DNA from: a virus
Virus record (IMG/VR): IMGVR_UViG_3300020057_001229
Span: 1 to 64,000 of that record
Direction: 5' to 3' (one strand)
DNA: 64,000 nucleotides
The position numbers were made by a program, and so were the translations under genes. A model generated the notes under the pieces. The model made no database searches, was not told where the DNA came from, and was given only the letters and a program-made list of their open reading frames with translations. Of this stretch, positions 39,755 to 47,561 are shown piece after piece. How positions within the stretch are numbered: position 1 is the stretch's first letter; every line of letters begins with the position of its first letter.

Positions 39755-40267
39755 TTAAGCGGCTTCTTTGACGGATAAGAGTTTCAAAGCTTTAAGCATC
39801 ATGGCTATATCTTTGAGATCAACGATGCCTTTATAGATCCACTTCAAACCATCGAATTGAAAAAGAACAGGCACGTCAGCTTCGTCGTCGAAGTTCTCTT
39901 TGTCGGAGTCCTGAAGACGAACGATGAGATCCGGGATCATAGGTGCAAGCGCCTCGGCGACACCTTGCTTCAACGATCTTTCGGTGTCATCGGTATCGTC
40001 GATAAATTTCCCTGACGGAAGTTGGGTCATATATTGGTATGTGAAACCTACATGCAGCGGAATCTTAGCTGGGGTTTCATCAGCATCGTCATCTACTTCA
40101 CTATCACGGGCTCTGATATCAGAGGTGTAAGACTTTTTTGGAGGAGCTTTTCTCCAATTCTTGTCCAAATACACAACGATAGAACCGTAGTCGGCGCGGT
40201 GTGATTCGCAGATCTGAATTTGAACTAGGCAGTAAGTGCCTTGCTCCGTTACGAGTTCTTCTGACAT
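39755..40267 (-). CDS. Hypothetical acidic protein
   Basis: 170 aa with an acidic linker (EVDDDADETPAK) splitting two beta-rich parts. C-terminal helix LKDIAMMLKALKLLS. Function unknown. Confidence 0.7.
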   Translation of the reverse strand: MSEELVTEQGTYCLVQIQICESHRADYGSIVVYLDKNWRKAPPKKSYTSDIRARDSEVDDDADETPAKIPLHVGFTYQYMTQLPSGKFIDDTDDTERSLKQGVAEALAPMIPDLIVRLQDSDKENFDDEADVPVLFQFDGLKWIYKGIVDLKDIAMMLKALKLLSVKEAA

Positions 40268-40352
40268 TTTTTTGTCCTCCAGCAGAAAAAACTACCAGAG
40301 GTAAGGTGAAACATCAAACTTTAAAGTAAAGCAACCGTAATTTATTTGTCTC

Positions 40353-41018
40353 TTAGTCGGGTATCGCCGCCGAGCTGATGGCGTGTTCAGTTTTCAAATC
40401 TAGCAAACCTATGTAGAGCAAGTACATCACTACAGCATTAAAAATGTGCCACATGAAGTGGGTGCCTAGCGGGAAAGACTTGCAAAGTGGCAAGTCCAAA
40501 GCCCTCAACGTCAAAGAGGCTATAAACAGTACAGTTGCGCCTACGAACTTTTTGGTTGCTACCGAGCCTTTAACCCACACTTGGTAAGTAGCGATGGCGC
40601 TGAGCAGTAGAGTTCCGAAGTAGTAGTTGGAGTTGGCGACTAGGGAGTGATCGACGTAGGTCAAGAAGCCAAAGTTGATAGCGAAGAAGAGGGCGTAAAT
40701 TGAAAGAACTATCCAAGGTCCCAACGCCAACGCACTGTAGAAGGCTCCTATAAAGACTATGATCCAAGAAACCAACGGAAAGACATCAAGCCACCTCCCC
40801 CACGGCTCGCCGTAGACGTGCAGTAAAGCACTGCCTAAGCCCGTTACGAAGGTAAAGAAGGTCAAAAGAACTTTCGATAGAGACCAGTTCTTTGTCTCTA
40901 GTATCATGAACAGACCAGCAATCAGGAAGGCGACGTTTGACCATGTATTGAGAGGCTCGTAGAAGACTCTAGTGCCCGTTAAGCGTTCGCAGTAGGACGT
41001 AAGTGTGTTGTAGTCCAT
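40353..41018 (-). CDS. Alkaline ceramidase/CREST-family membrane hydrolase
   Basis: 221 aa with about seven membrane helices. CREST residues are visible: Ser63 and His67 (GSALLHVYG), Asp78 (WLDVFP), and His187/His191 (THFMWHIFNA), the zinc-hydrolase set. TWSN near residue 25 is also typical. Alkaline ceramidases cleave ceramide; bacterial relatives act on other membrane lipids. May remodel host membrane lipids. Confidence 0.8.
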   Translation of the reverse strand: MDYNTLTSYCERLTGTRVFYEPLNTWSNVAFLIAGLFMILETKNWSLSKVLLTFFTFVTGLGSALLHVYGEPWGRWLDVFPLVSWIIVFIGAFYSALALGPWIVLSIYALFFAINFGFLTYVDHSLVANSNYYFGTLLLSAIATYQVWVKGSVATKKFVGATVLFIASLTLRALDLPLCKSFPLGTHFMWHIFNAVVMYLLYIGLLDLKTEHAISSAAIPD

Positions 41019-41034
41019 AGGTTCTCCAATCAGG

Positions 41035-41829
41035 TCATCCGCTCGATAGACCCGTCGAAGATGAATCTTGAGCCCTGCGAATGACTGGAATTTGGGATCT
41101 TAAGAAATCCCTGTTTTGGGTAAACACTGGAATATTATTATCAAGCACAAACCCCTCATCTTTAGGGGACTTAACAACCATTCGCCCCCTTTTCTGATAG
41201 ATTGGCAGATCGTTCCAGTTGATCCCCTTTGCCATTAGCATGTCGTGCATATTAGAGCAGTTCTTACCTTCTAGCTCTTTATGAGAATAAAGGCTTCTAG
41301 CCATCATCTGAAGGCTGTTGCGGGAGGCGTCTTGCTGCCGCCAAATGAAGTAGTTTTCTACCTCGATGGGGTCCGCAATTGTGAAGACTCTAGAATCGAA
41401 AAGAGCTATTTTGAATGTATCTTGAGAGCTTCGGAACCGGTTAGGAGCAAACGGAAAATCGTGGACCGATCCCTCACTTTGGAAACGGTTGTTAAAAGCC
41501 GCCGTAGCTACAGACGCACTTATTGAACAGATCTTCTGTATGTTGCCGTCAAAATAAGCGTCGGTGTTGTCGTTGCCGAAGTCTGTCATGAGAACCGAGA
41601 TTTCGTCGCTTTGTGTATACGAAAAGACCGCTCCGCTTAATGTCGTGCAAAGCAGATCGGCAGCGGCGTCCATGGAGCAAACAAGGCTGTCATCAATGGG
41701 GAAGTTCATTCCCTTCGTGAACGTATGGAAGGCTTTGCCGTCGATCCTGACCACCGTATACGTCCGCCGTGGCAAAAAGTAACGGGTGCGGTTTTCGTAG
41801 TTGCCTTTCATCCGGTCGCCGAGTTCCAT
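41035..41829 (-). CDS. Thg1-like 3'-5' polymerase (tRNA-His guanylyltransferase family)
   Basis: 264 aa. Opens LGDRMKGNYENRTRYFLP; VVRIDGKAFHTFTKG (metal Asp30, GKAFHTFT signature) and YTQSDEISVLM (Asp75-Glu76) are the two-metal catalytic motifs. Thg1-like proteins add nucleotides to tRNA 5' ends in the 3'-5' direction and repair truncated tRNAs. Relevant to the phage's tRNA set and permuted tRNA-like RNAs. Start overlaps the upstream gene by 22 nt. Confidence 0.92.
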   Translation of the reverse strand: MELGDRMKGNYENRTRYFLPRRTYTVVRIDGKAFHTFTKGMNFPIDDSLVCSMDAAADLLCTTLSGAVFSYTQSDEISVLMTDFGNDNTDAYFDGNIQKICSISASVATAAFNNRFQSEGSVHDFPFAPNRFRSSQDTFKIALFDSRVFTIADPIEVENYFIWRQQDASRNSLQMMARSLYSHKELEGKNCSNMHDMLMAKGINWNDLPIYQKRGRMVVKSPKDEGFVLDNNIPVFTQNRDFLRSQIPVIRRAQDSSSTGLSSG

Positions 41830-42647
41830 CGTCGAGGTCGCCTTTCTTTTACTTCGCTTACGTTACCCAAAGACCAGACGAGGTTCTCATCTATGTGGAG
41901 AAGCTGCAAGATATTTACGAGATGGTCTTCCTTCGGCACGTCTTTGTCGGAGTGAATGCAAATGCTGAAAAGCTTCTTGTCTGGAGTTCTTACCTTTACG
42001 GTGCCAAAGTACGGAATGACGTAGTAACCACGGACGCCTTGGAAGCCGACGAACTTTCTAACTACGAAGCGTTTGTAGTCCGCCTCCGAGATCATGTCCC
42101 GCAACGACAGTCGTGCTCTGAGGTCTGCACCGGGAAGCTTGACCTTCTTTGCCTTGCTTTCGTAGAGAGCCCGCATCTTCATTATCACATCGTCGTCGTC
42201 AAAATATTTGGCGGGCTTGTGCTTGCGGACTAAGCGGTCCTTCAAACTTTTAAGCGGGTTGCGGTAAAACTTGCCGTTTTCAACCAAAACTACGTAGCGT
42301 TCTAGCGACTGCAAAACCGTGTTCATGTTGGGGTGTATGAGGGGAGCAGATTGGGTCTCGTCAAGCTTTTGAAAGCTCGTGATGTAGCCTTCCTCGATTC
42401 CAAAGTTGAGGTCTTCGGACAGGATGCGGAAGCACTGCGTACCTTCGACCATGAATGTGCAAGCCTCGAAAGCTAAGCCAGCGATGCTCGTAACCGTACC
42501 GTCAGCATTTTTGATGTAGTCTTCGTGGACGAACTCGGGGTTGGTGACGTGAAGCTCGATGTCGGTACGACGCAAGATGTCTTCAAGACGAAGCCCGATG
42601 TCACATGCTGGTTGCATAATAGCTGCTGGTTGTGTACTGGTAGGCAT
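41808..42647 (-). CDS. Hypothetical protein co-transcribed with Thg1-like gene
   Basis: 279 aa from ATG 42647 (GGGAAAG upstream). No recognised motif; contains a basic middle (KSLKDRLVRKHKPAKYFDDDD) and KVRTPDKKLFSICIHSDKD. Overlap with Thg1-like gene suggests linked function. Confidence 0.75.
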   Translation of the reverse strand: MPTSTQPAAIMQPACDIGLRLEDILRRTDIELHVTNPEFVHEDYIKNADGTVTSIAGLAFEACTFMVEGTQCFRILSEDLNFGIEEGYITSFQKLDETQSAPLIHPNMNTVLQSLERYVVLVENGKFYRNPLKSLKDRLVRKHKPAKYFDDDDVIMKMRALYESKAKKVKLPGADLRARLSLRDMISEADYKRFVVRKFVGFQGVRGYYVIPYFGTVKVRTPDKKLFSICIHSDKDVPKEDHLVNILQLLHIDENLVWSLGNVSEVKERRPRRWNSATG

Positions 42648-42743
42648 AGACTTTCCCGTGCAAATTTTAGGCTGAATGGTGTACAATAGTACATCCACGC
42701 CTCGAACACTAAGTCAAAGATAAACCAAAGGAGTCGCCAACTT

Positions 42744-42983
42744 ATGCCAATTGCAAAACGACTTTTAGCGAAAGCTGCCGCCCTCAGTCAGCTCGTAAGC
42801 ATCGAGGCTGAGAGCCTCTTTAGGATGTTCGAGAGACGCAACTACCGTGAGCAAGAAGTCGAGCGGATTCTTACGTGCTTCAAAGATATGGGAGCTAACC
42901 CTGAGAACCTAGAAGGCGAACGCAGGCGTCTATTGGAAGATGATCTCTACTTAGAGTCATGGCAGGAAGCGACATCTGCGTAA
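42744..42983 (+). CDS. Small helical protein
   Basis: 79 aa, AAAGGAG before ATG. Fully helical, with RNYREQEVERILTCF. Stop codon lies in a GCGTA/TACGC hairpin (42978-42992) followed by A-rich sequence. Directly upstream of the large structured RNA. Confidence 0.7.
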   Translation: MPIAKRLLAKAAALSQLVSIEAESLFRMFERRNYREQEVERILTCFKDMGANPENLEGERRRLLEDDLYLESWQEATSA

Positions 42984-43014
42984 AAAATACGCAAAAGAAA
43001 AAAGCGAACGACAC

Positions 43015-43755
43015 CGAAAAAGCTCTTGCACTCTTCGAGTGGTTCACTTAAAACCTTCCTTGTCGGAAGCACTGAAGCAAACGTCGCAAGACAAGCCTGC
43101 TTCGGGGACTGAGAAGAGATAAGGCTTTAAATCGTGCTTTCTCAAAATCGAGCCGACACTCGGTTGAGTTAGGGTTTAACTCAATGAAAAGCATTGGTGA
43201 CAATGCAAGTCGAACTTGTGACAAGACAAGCCTTAAAATTTGTCAGAGATCAGGTTCAACTAAAAACTCCCTCGAAGATATCAAATTCGAGGCAAGCCGA
43301 CTCTTGAACTGTAGAGGTTCAAGGCGTAACTGGAGATAGACAGCTTGCGGCTCTCCATGGGGAGAAAGAGTTTGACATCGTTCAAGCTCCCGGATCTTGA
43401 AAATCCGGACCTCTGAAACCCGTCCAGACATGACGTAAAAATGTACGCTTCTCGCTCAAAGGGTTAAACCTACGAGCAAACTATAAGGTTCCCTGTAAGG
43501 GACGTTAAAGGAGAAGGGCGATGGCGGAGAAAAGTTGGGATTGTAATTCTAGACCGATCATCTGGAATATCTAAACGCCCCCAACAGAGAGACAACTCTT
43601 CAAACAATCGGAACTGCAACAGGGATTAATTATCCCGCCTTCGGCTAAGAGGATTAGTGCTCATCTTAGGGTGAGCCGAGTTAGCCAGGAGTGTAACGGT
43701 CCTAGTTCCGCGTCCGAGGAAGCCCGCTTAGGTTTACAGACCTAAGCGGGCTTCC
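43015..43755 (+). ncRNA. Giant ornate structured RNA (GOLLD/ROOL-like class)
   Basis: About 740 nt without a convincing gene but with a dense set of hairpins, e.g. CTTCC/GGAAG (43055-43069); GAAGCA/TGCTTC enclosing GTC-GCAA-GAC; TTGAGTT/AACTCAA (43164-43184); GCATTG-gtga-CAATGC (43191-43206); CCTCGAA/TTCGAGG (43270-43292); CTTGAAC/GTTCAAG (43303-43323); CCGGAT/ATCCGG (43390-43408); ATTCTAGA/TCTGGAAT (43546-43569); GGGAT/ATCCC (43622-43636). AAGGCTT (43121) can pair with AAGCCTT (43228) to close a multi-branch domain. GTGCTCA/TGAGC overlaps another stem, a possible pseudoknot. Ends in a 13-bp terminator (43721-43752). Size, position near tRNAs and style fit phage giant RNAs; family membership is unproven. 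Confidence 0.75.
43676..43709 (+). repeat. 34-nt direct repeat, copy 1 (in RNA 3' end)
   Basis: CCGAGTTAGCCAGGAGTGTA, then ACGGTCCTAGTTCC. Copy 2 at 45321-45354 has three differences. The two copies flank the histidine kinase gene. Confidence 0.85.
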
Positions 43756-43757
43756 AA
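43720..43757 (+). terminator. Terminator of the structured RNA
   Basis: Stem AGCCCGCTTAGGT/ACCTAAGCGGGCT (13 bp) with a 6-nt loop; no long T-run follows, so it could also be a stabilising 3' hairpin. Confidence 0.7.
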
Positions 43758-43838
43758 CATTTAATTTGGCTTGCTTGAGCATCGTGCTGACACTACTCTC
43801 AGGCGTCTGAAGACATATCCGAGTAGAGGGTTGCCGAC

Positions 43839-45329
43839 ATGCTGAAGGCAGTGCTGCGCATAGGAGGTGGTTTAGTCGCCGTGTTCGGTGTCGTGCTGGT
43901 GACGTACACACTTAAGAGGATAGACTCTTACCTCGCGGACACACCCCTGCTTCTAGGCATATCTTCGCTTACGCTGATCGCGTTTTTCTTCGGCTGGTGG
44001 TCCGCCGTCATCTCCGCGCTTGCTTTTATTACCCTCATTAAGCTCTACGTTTCGCCAGAAATCCACACGGTGTCTTTCAGTCTTTTTGTCGCTCAGACTG
44101 CGATCATTGCGGGGCTCATCGAGAAGCTAGGTAACGCACGCCGTAGCTGCTCAGACGAAGCTACCAAATGCCAAGAGACCGAACACGAGCTTCGAGCCGC
44201 AAAAGAGCACGCAGAAAGATCTAACCAGACTAAGGGAGAATTTCTAGCCAACATGAGCCACGAGCTTCGCACTCCTCTCGGTGTCATTCTAGGCTACAGC
44301 GAAATCATAGCGAACGACACGCCTTCAAAGGAAGAGAAGATAGAATATGCTGACGCTATTAAGCGCAATGGTGAAACGTTAGCCAGATTGATAGATGACA
44401 TACTTGACCTAAGTCTTGCAGAAGCACAAAAGATAAGTATTGAAATACTACCTACATGCCTTAAAGATCTATGTACAGTTTTAGAAAAAGAGATGACGCC
44501 TCTAGCTGTACTAAAAAATATACGATTAAAGGTACACTGCGCCGATGTTCCTAATAACATACGCACTGACCCAATTCGTCTTAGACAAATACTTAGCAAT
44601 CTAGTTAACAACGGTATTAAATTCACCCCTTACGGAGGTGAAGTAAGCGTGTATGTGGAAAAATATGAAGAGACGCTATGCTTCGTCGTTCGGGACAATG
44701 GTAAGGGAATTTCTACTGAAGAAGCTAAGAAGCTTTTCAAGCCCTTCTCACAAGCCGACAGCTCTACGACGCGGAAATATGGGGGGACAGGCTTAGGCTT
44801 AGCGCTTTCTAAAAAGCTTGCTCAAAGCCTTGGCGGGGATGTTTTTTTGCGGGAAAGCGTTCCCGGCAAAGGGAGCACATTCGTTGTTCAAATCCACTTG
44901 ACGCCGACATCCTTGCACGAGACCAAGAGCAAGCATAAACATTTTGACGGCGCTCTCGACGGTGTCCGAGTCCTTCTTGCCGACGATGCCTTCGATAACA
45001 GACTGCTTTTGAAAGCGCTTTTGAAGCCAACGGGTGCGCTGCTTCGACTAGTGGAAGACGGCGAGCAAGCGCTTCAAGCTGTGCAACAGCACGACTTTGA
45101 CGTTGTTTTCTTAGATCTTCAAATGCCTATAATGGACGGCTACGAAGCTTGCCGTGCGCTGAGAAGTCAAGGCTACACAAAACCTATCATCGCTTTGACC
45201 GCGCACGCTATGCAGGAAGAAAGAACCAAAACGAAGACTGCTGGGTTCGATGCCCATGTCACTAAGCCGGTCAACGTCGGAAACCTCGTGAGCGCAATTC
45301 GTGCCTCGCTCGACGCCAAACCGAGTTAG
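43839..45329 (+). CDS. Hybrid sensor histidine kinase (TM-HisKA-HATPase-REC)
   Basis: 496 aa. Three to four N-terminal membrane helices (~5-95), no large periplasmic sensor, coiled coil (~100-130), HisKA with His141 (ANMSHELRTPL), HATPase with N box (SNLVNNGIKF), DNGKGI and GGTGLGL, then REC with Asp382/383, phospho-acceptor Asp426 (FLDLQMP), Thr454 and Lys476. All catalytic residues intact. AGAGGG lies upstream of ATG. Needs an Hpt protein to pass phosphate on: see 34280 and receiver 59174. Its last codons lie in the 34-nt repeat. Confidence 0.95.
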   Translation: MLKAVLRIGGGLVAVFGVVLVTYTLKRIDSYLADTPLLLGISSLTLIAFFFGWWSAVISALAFITLIKLYVSPEIHTVSFSLFVAQTAIIAGLIEKLGNARRSCSDEATKCQETEHELRAAKEHAERSNQTKGEFLANMSHELRTPLGVILGYSEIIANDTPSKEEKIEYADAIKRNGETLARLIDDILDLSLAEAQKISIEILPTCLKDLCTVLEKEMTPLAVLKNIRLKVHCADVPNNIRTDPIRLRQILSNLVNNGIKFTPYGGEVSVYVEKYEETLCFVVRDNGKGISTEEAKKLFKPFSQADSSTTRKYGGTGLGLALSKKLAQSLGGDVFLRESVPGKGSTFVVQIHLTPTSLHETKSKHKHFDGALDGVRVLLADDAFDNRLLLKALLKPTGALLRLVEDGEQALQAVQQHDFDVVFLDLQMPIMDGYEACRALRSQGYTKPIIALTAHAMQEERTKTKTAGFDAHVTKPVNVGNLVSAIRASLDAKPS

Positions 45330-45354
45330 TCAGGAGTGTGACGGTCCTATTTCC
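45321..45354 (+). repeat. 34-nt direct repeat, copy 2
   Basis: CCGAGTTAGTCAGGAGTGTG, then ACGGTCCTATTTCC; overlaps the kinase stop codon (TAG 45327-45329). Confidence 0.85.
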
Positions 45355-45384
45355 AACCAGGGGTTCTGGGATAAAATTGAGGTA

Positions 45385-45413
45385 CAAAAAAAGGAGGCAT
45401 AGCCTCCTTTTTC
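45385..45413 (+). terminator. Rho-independent terminator
   Basis: Stem AAGGAGGC/GCCTCCTT with A-run before and T-run after; between the kinase and the convergent exported-protein gene, so may serve both strands. Confidence 0.85.
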
Positions 45414-45430
45414 TTCGCGCCTCTAATGAC

Positions 45431-45886
45431 TTACTCCGTAAAGAGCATGACGTTGATGCGGCGGTTGAGTTCCTCGAAGAGCAGTTGCGTCTTAGCGAGA
45501 TGCAATGCTAGGTCAGCGTAGCGACCAGCGAACGGACGAAGCTGCGTGCGTGTGTGCAGCCACTCAGAGCGAAGCTCGTAGAACGAGTCGCCGATATCGT
45601 AGGTCCCGTAACCATCTTGCGCACCGTTCAGCGCCTTCGAAAGGTAACGACCGTGGCTCTTCACCGACTGCACTTCGTCCGTGAAATGGACGATGCGGTT
45701 GTTGTTCGAGACAACATTGAAAAGCTTTTGAACTTCGCGATTGAAGTTCTGACTCGCCGTGATGGCGTCTTGGGACGTGAGCTGAACGCTTTGGACCGAT
45801 GATTGGTCCTGCGTACCGGTCTCGGCTACGCCGTAAGCGGCTGGGAGGGCGAGAGCGAACGCAAAGGCAACTTTCAACAACTTCAT
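45431..45886 (-). CDS. Exported protein with helical domain
   Basis: 151 aa from ATG 45886 (GGAGG 8 nt upstream). Signal peptide (KLLKVAFAFALALPAAYGVA), then a Gln/Ser-rich helical domain. No family recognised. Probably periplasmic. Confidence 0.72.
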   Translation of the reverse strand: MKLLKVAFAFALALPAAYGVAETGTQDQSSVQSVQLTSQDAITASQNFNREVQKLFNVVSNNNRIVHFTDEVQSVKSHGRYLSKALNGAQDGYGTYDIGDSFYELRSEWLHTRTQLRPFAGRYADLALHLAKTQLLFEELNRRINVMLFTE

Positions 45887-45989
45887 GACAAGAACCTCCA
45901 AAGAAACGTTTAAGGGAGTTCGGGTTTACGCCCGCTACCCCTCACCGTCAATGGAATTTCCCTATACGAGTCTGCCTACTTGCTGAGCA

Positions 45990-46253
45990 TTATCGCCGTT
46001 GAAGACCTTCGATATCTGAAGGTCTCACTAGCGCCGCAACAGCTACGGCGTCTTTGAGGCTCGTCGGCTGACCTGCGAGGACAGCGCGAAGTTTTTGGCA
46101 GTCCATGGCTGCCATGCCACAATCTTGAGCAGACCGTCCCCAACTTACGGCATGGACCGTGTTCGTTTTATGGTCACGAGCGAAGACGATGATCTGATCC
46201 AAGCCGTAGCTGTCAGCAAGCGCCTTTGCCGCGTCTACAGGTAGATCAGTCAC
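45990..46253 (-). CDS. Small conserved-type phage/bacterial protein
   Basis: 87 aa. TDLPVDAAKALADSYGLDQI then VHAVSWGRSAQDC-MAA-DCQKLRAVL matches a widespread unnamed family (LPVxAAKxLAExFGLxQVIV...T-GxTxxDC). Start overlaps the upstream stop (ATGA). Function unknown. Confidence 0.75.
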   Translation of the reverse strand: MTDLPVDAAKALADSYGLDQIIVFARDHKTNTVHAVSWGRSAQDCGMAAMDCQKLRAVLAGQPTSLKDAVAVAALVRPSDIEGLQRR

Positions 46254-46612
46254 TTTCGGAACCCCACAGTGGCTTCCAAATTGAGAATGAAGTTTCCTAA
46301 AGGAAAGTATTCAGCATTGACCATGAGGTCGTGCGGACCCTCCCCAGGGAACGCCCCACAACTTACCAAAAACTTGTAGTAGCAGCTTCTGAAGTCTCCG
46401 CTGCCTACGCAGTTCTCTTCAGCTTCGAGCCTGTCTGTGGTCGGCAGGTCGCAGGAGACAGGGTACGCCTTCTCGACGACGCCAACAAAACGAACAAGGC
46501 GAGCGTCTTGAAGGATCAAGGTTGCTAGACGTGGATCGACGGGCTCAGCTCTGAGGTTCGTCGGGAGGCTTGTAGCCAACAAGGTCGCAAACACCTTCAA
46601 ATTAGGAAGCAT
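46250..46612 (-). CDS. Exported Cys-rich protein
   Basis: 120 aa from ATG 46612 (AGGG upstream; longer readings lack a site). Signal-like N-terminus (LKVFATLLATSLPTNLRA), then DLPTTDR and several Cys (ENCVGSGDFRSCYY, SCGAF) that may form disulphides. Confidence 0.65.
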   Translation of the reverse strand: MLPNLKVFATLLATSLPTNLRAEPVDPRLATLILQDARLVRFVGVVEKAYPVSCDLPTTDRLEAEENCVGSGDFRSCYYKFLVSCGAFPGEGPHDLMVNAEYFPLGNFILNLEATVGFRK

Positions 46613-46649
46613 TTTCAATGACCCTACTTGTTTGGTAAATGGTGAGCAA

Positions 46650-47111
46650 CTAGCATTGAAATTTCTCAGGCGTACAGACTGTCCAAGTGCGGAGGTCTTG
46701 GATCTTTTCAATAAGAGCTTTGGACTGCTCCCAAGGCACGTAGAAAAGTCCGCTGTTGAAGCGGTTGCTGTAGATCTCTAGCTCTTTAGGAGCTTTCATC
46801 ATGAGGTCCATCAAAGCAAGAACGGTTGCGGTGAGGATCTTTGAGGGAGAGTCAACTTGAGCGCCGTAAGCCACTGAGGTCATCAGACAGCCGATGAAGT
46901 AGCCGCTGTCTTTAACTATGACGGCTCTTCCTAAGAGGTCTGCGCCGTGCTTTTCACAGGAGGCTCTATATTGTTCGTAGCCGACTGGGAAGCGTTCGCG
47001 AAAGGATTTGGCGATACCACTACCCCAGACGCCCTTAGTGTTGCAGGCATGAACAAGAAGGCTACCTGGAGCTGCTTCAAAGAGATCGTCCGAGGTCTCG
47101 ACTACCTTCAT
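46650..47111 (-). CDS. Macro-domain protein (Poa1-like ADP-ribose phosphatase)
   Basis: 153 aa. HACNTKGVWGSGIAKSF (21-37) is the ADP-ribose-binding loop with catalytic Asn/His environment; C-terminal YSNRFNSGLF-VPW matches Poa1-type macro domains. These dephosphorylate ADP-ribose-1''-phosphate, a by-product of RNA 2'-phosphate removal, or reverse ADP-ribosylation. Start overlaps the membrane protein gene by 35 nt. Confidence 0.85.
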   Translation of the reverse strand: MKVVETSDDLFEAAPGSLLVHACNTKGVWGSGIAKSFRERFPVGYEQYRASCEKHGADLLGRAVIVKDSGYFIGCLMTSVAYGAQVDSPSKILTATVLALMDLMMKAPKELEIYSNRFNSGLFYVPWEQSKALIEKIQDLRTWTVCTPEKFQC

Positions 47112-47457
47112 ATGAAATCGAACCTTTCTTCACGCCTCTTTGACTGAGAAGCTTTGCGTTGTGTTTGTGGTAGGCGTGGGGACGACTTAATTTATACAAG
47201 CCTACCGCTAAAAGCAAAGTTAAAACAGTAGAGAATAGTTCGGTATGCAATGGTGGTCGATAGCCTTGCGCAGCAATCTCAAAACAGACTAACGCCCGAC
47301 GAAGCGTCGAGAAGCTAAAGGCTAAAGTGATGAAAAACCAACCTTTGTTGTACTTGAAACCTAACCTCGTATTGAGGGTCACCGACATCACGGCGCTGTA
47401 GGCTTGAAAGATCAAGGTCAGGAGCGACAAAACTATGAGAACGTGCAAGGTGGTCAC
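47077..47457 (-). CDS. Three-helix membrane protein
   Basis: 126 aa, GTG start with AAGGAG upstream. Three hydrophobic helices (LHVLIVLSLLTLIFQAY, GWFFITLAFSFSTL, FSTVLTLLLAVGLYKL), basic C-terminal tail. Function unknown. Confidence 0.75.
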   Translation of the reverse strand: MTTLHVLIVLSLLTLIFQAYSAVMSVTLNTRLGFKYNKGWFFITLAFSFSTLRRALVCFEIAAQGYRPPLHTELFSTVLTLLLAVGLYKLSRPHAYHKHNAKLLSQRGVKKGSISYEGSRDLGRSL

Positions 47458-47561
47458 GCTGGTACTTCTCCTTTCTTGAGTAGTTTCACTTAATCTGCGC
47501 CCGTAGAAGACCTACTAGAACGTCAGATTAAATCATAAACTTACGCCTGGAGCGCTCCTCT

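Noticed and set aside
43243-43431. A short minus-strand frame inside the giant RNA
   Set aside because: No ribosome site or protein-like composition; the region is dominated by hairpins.
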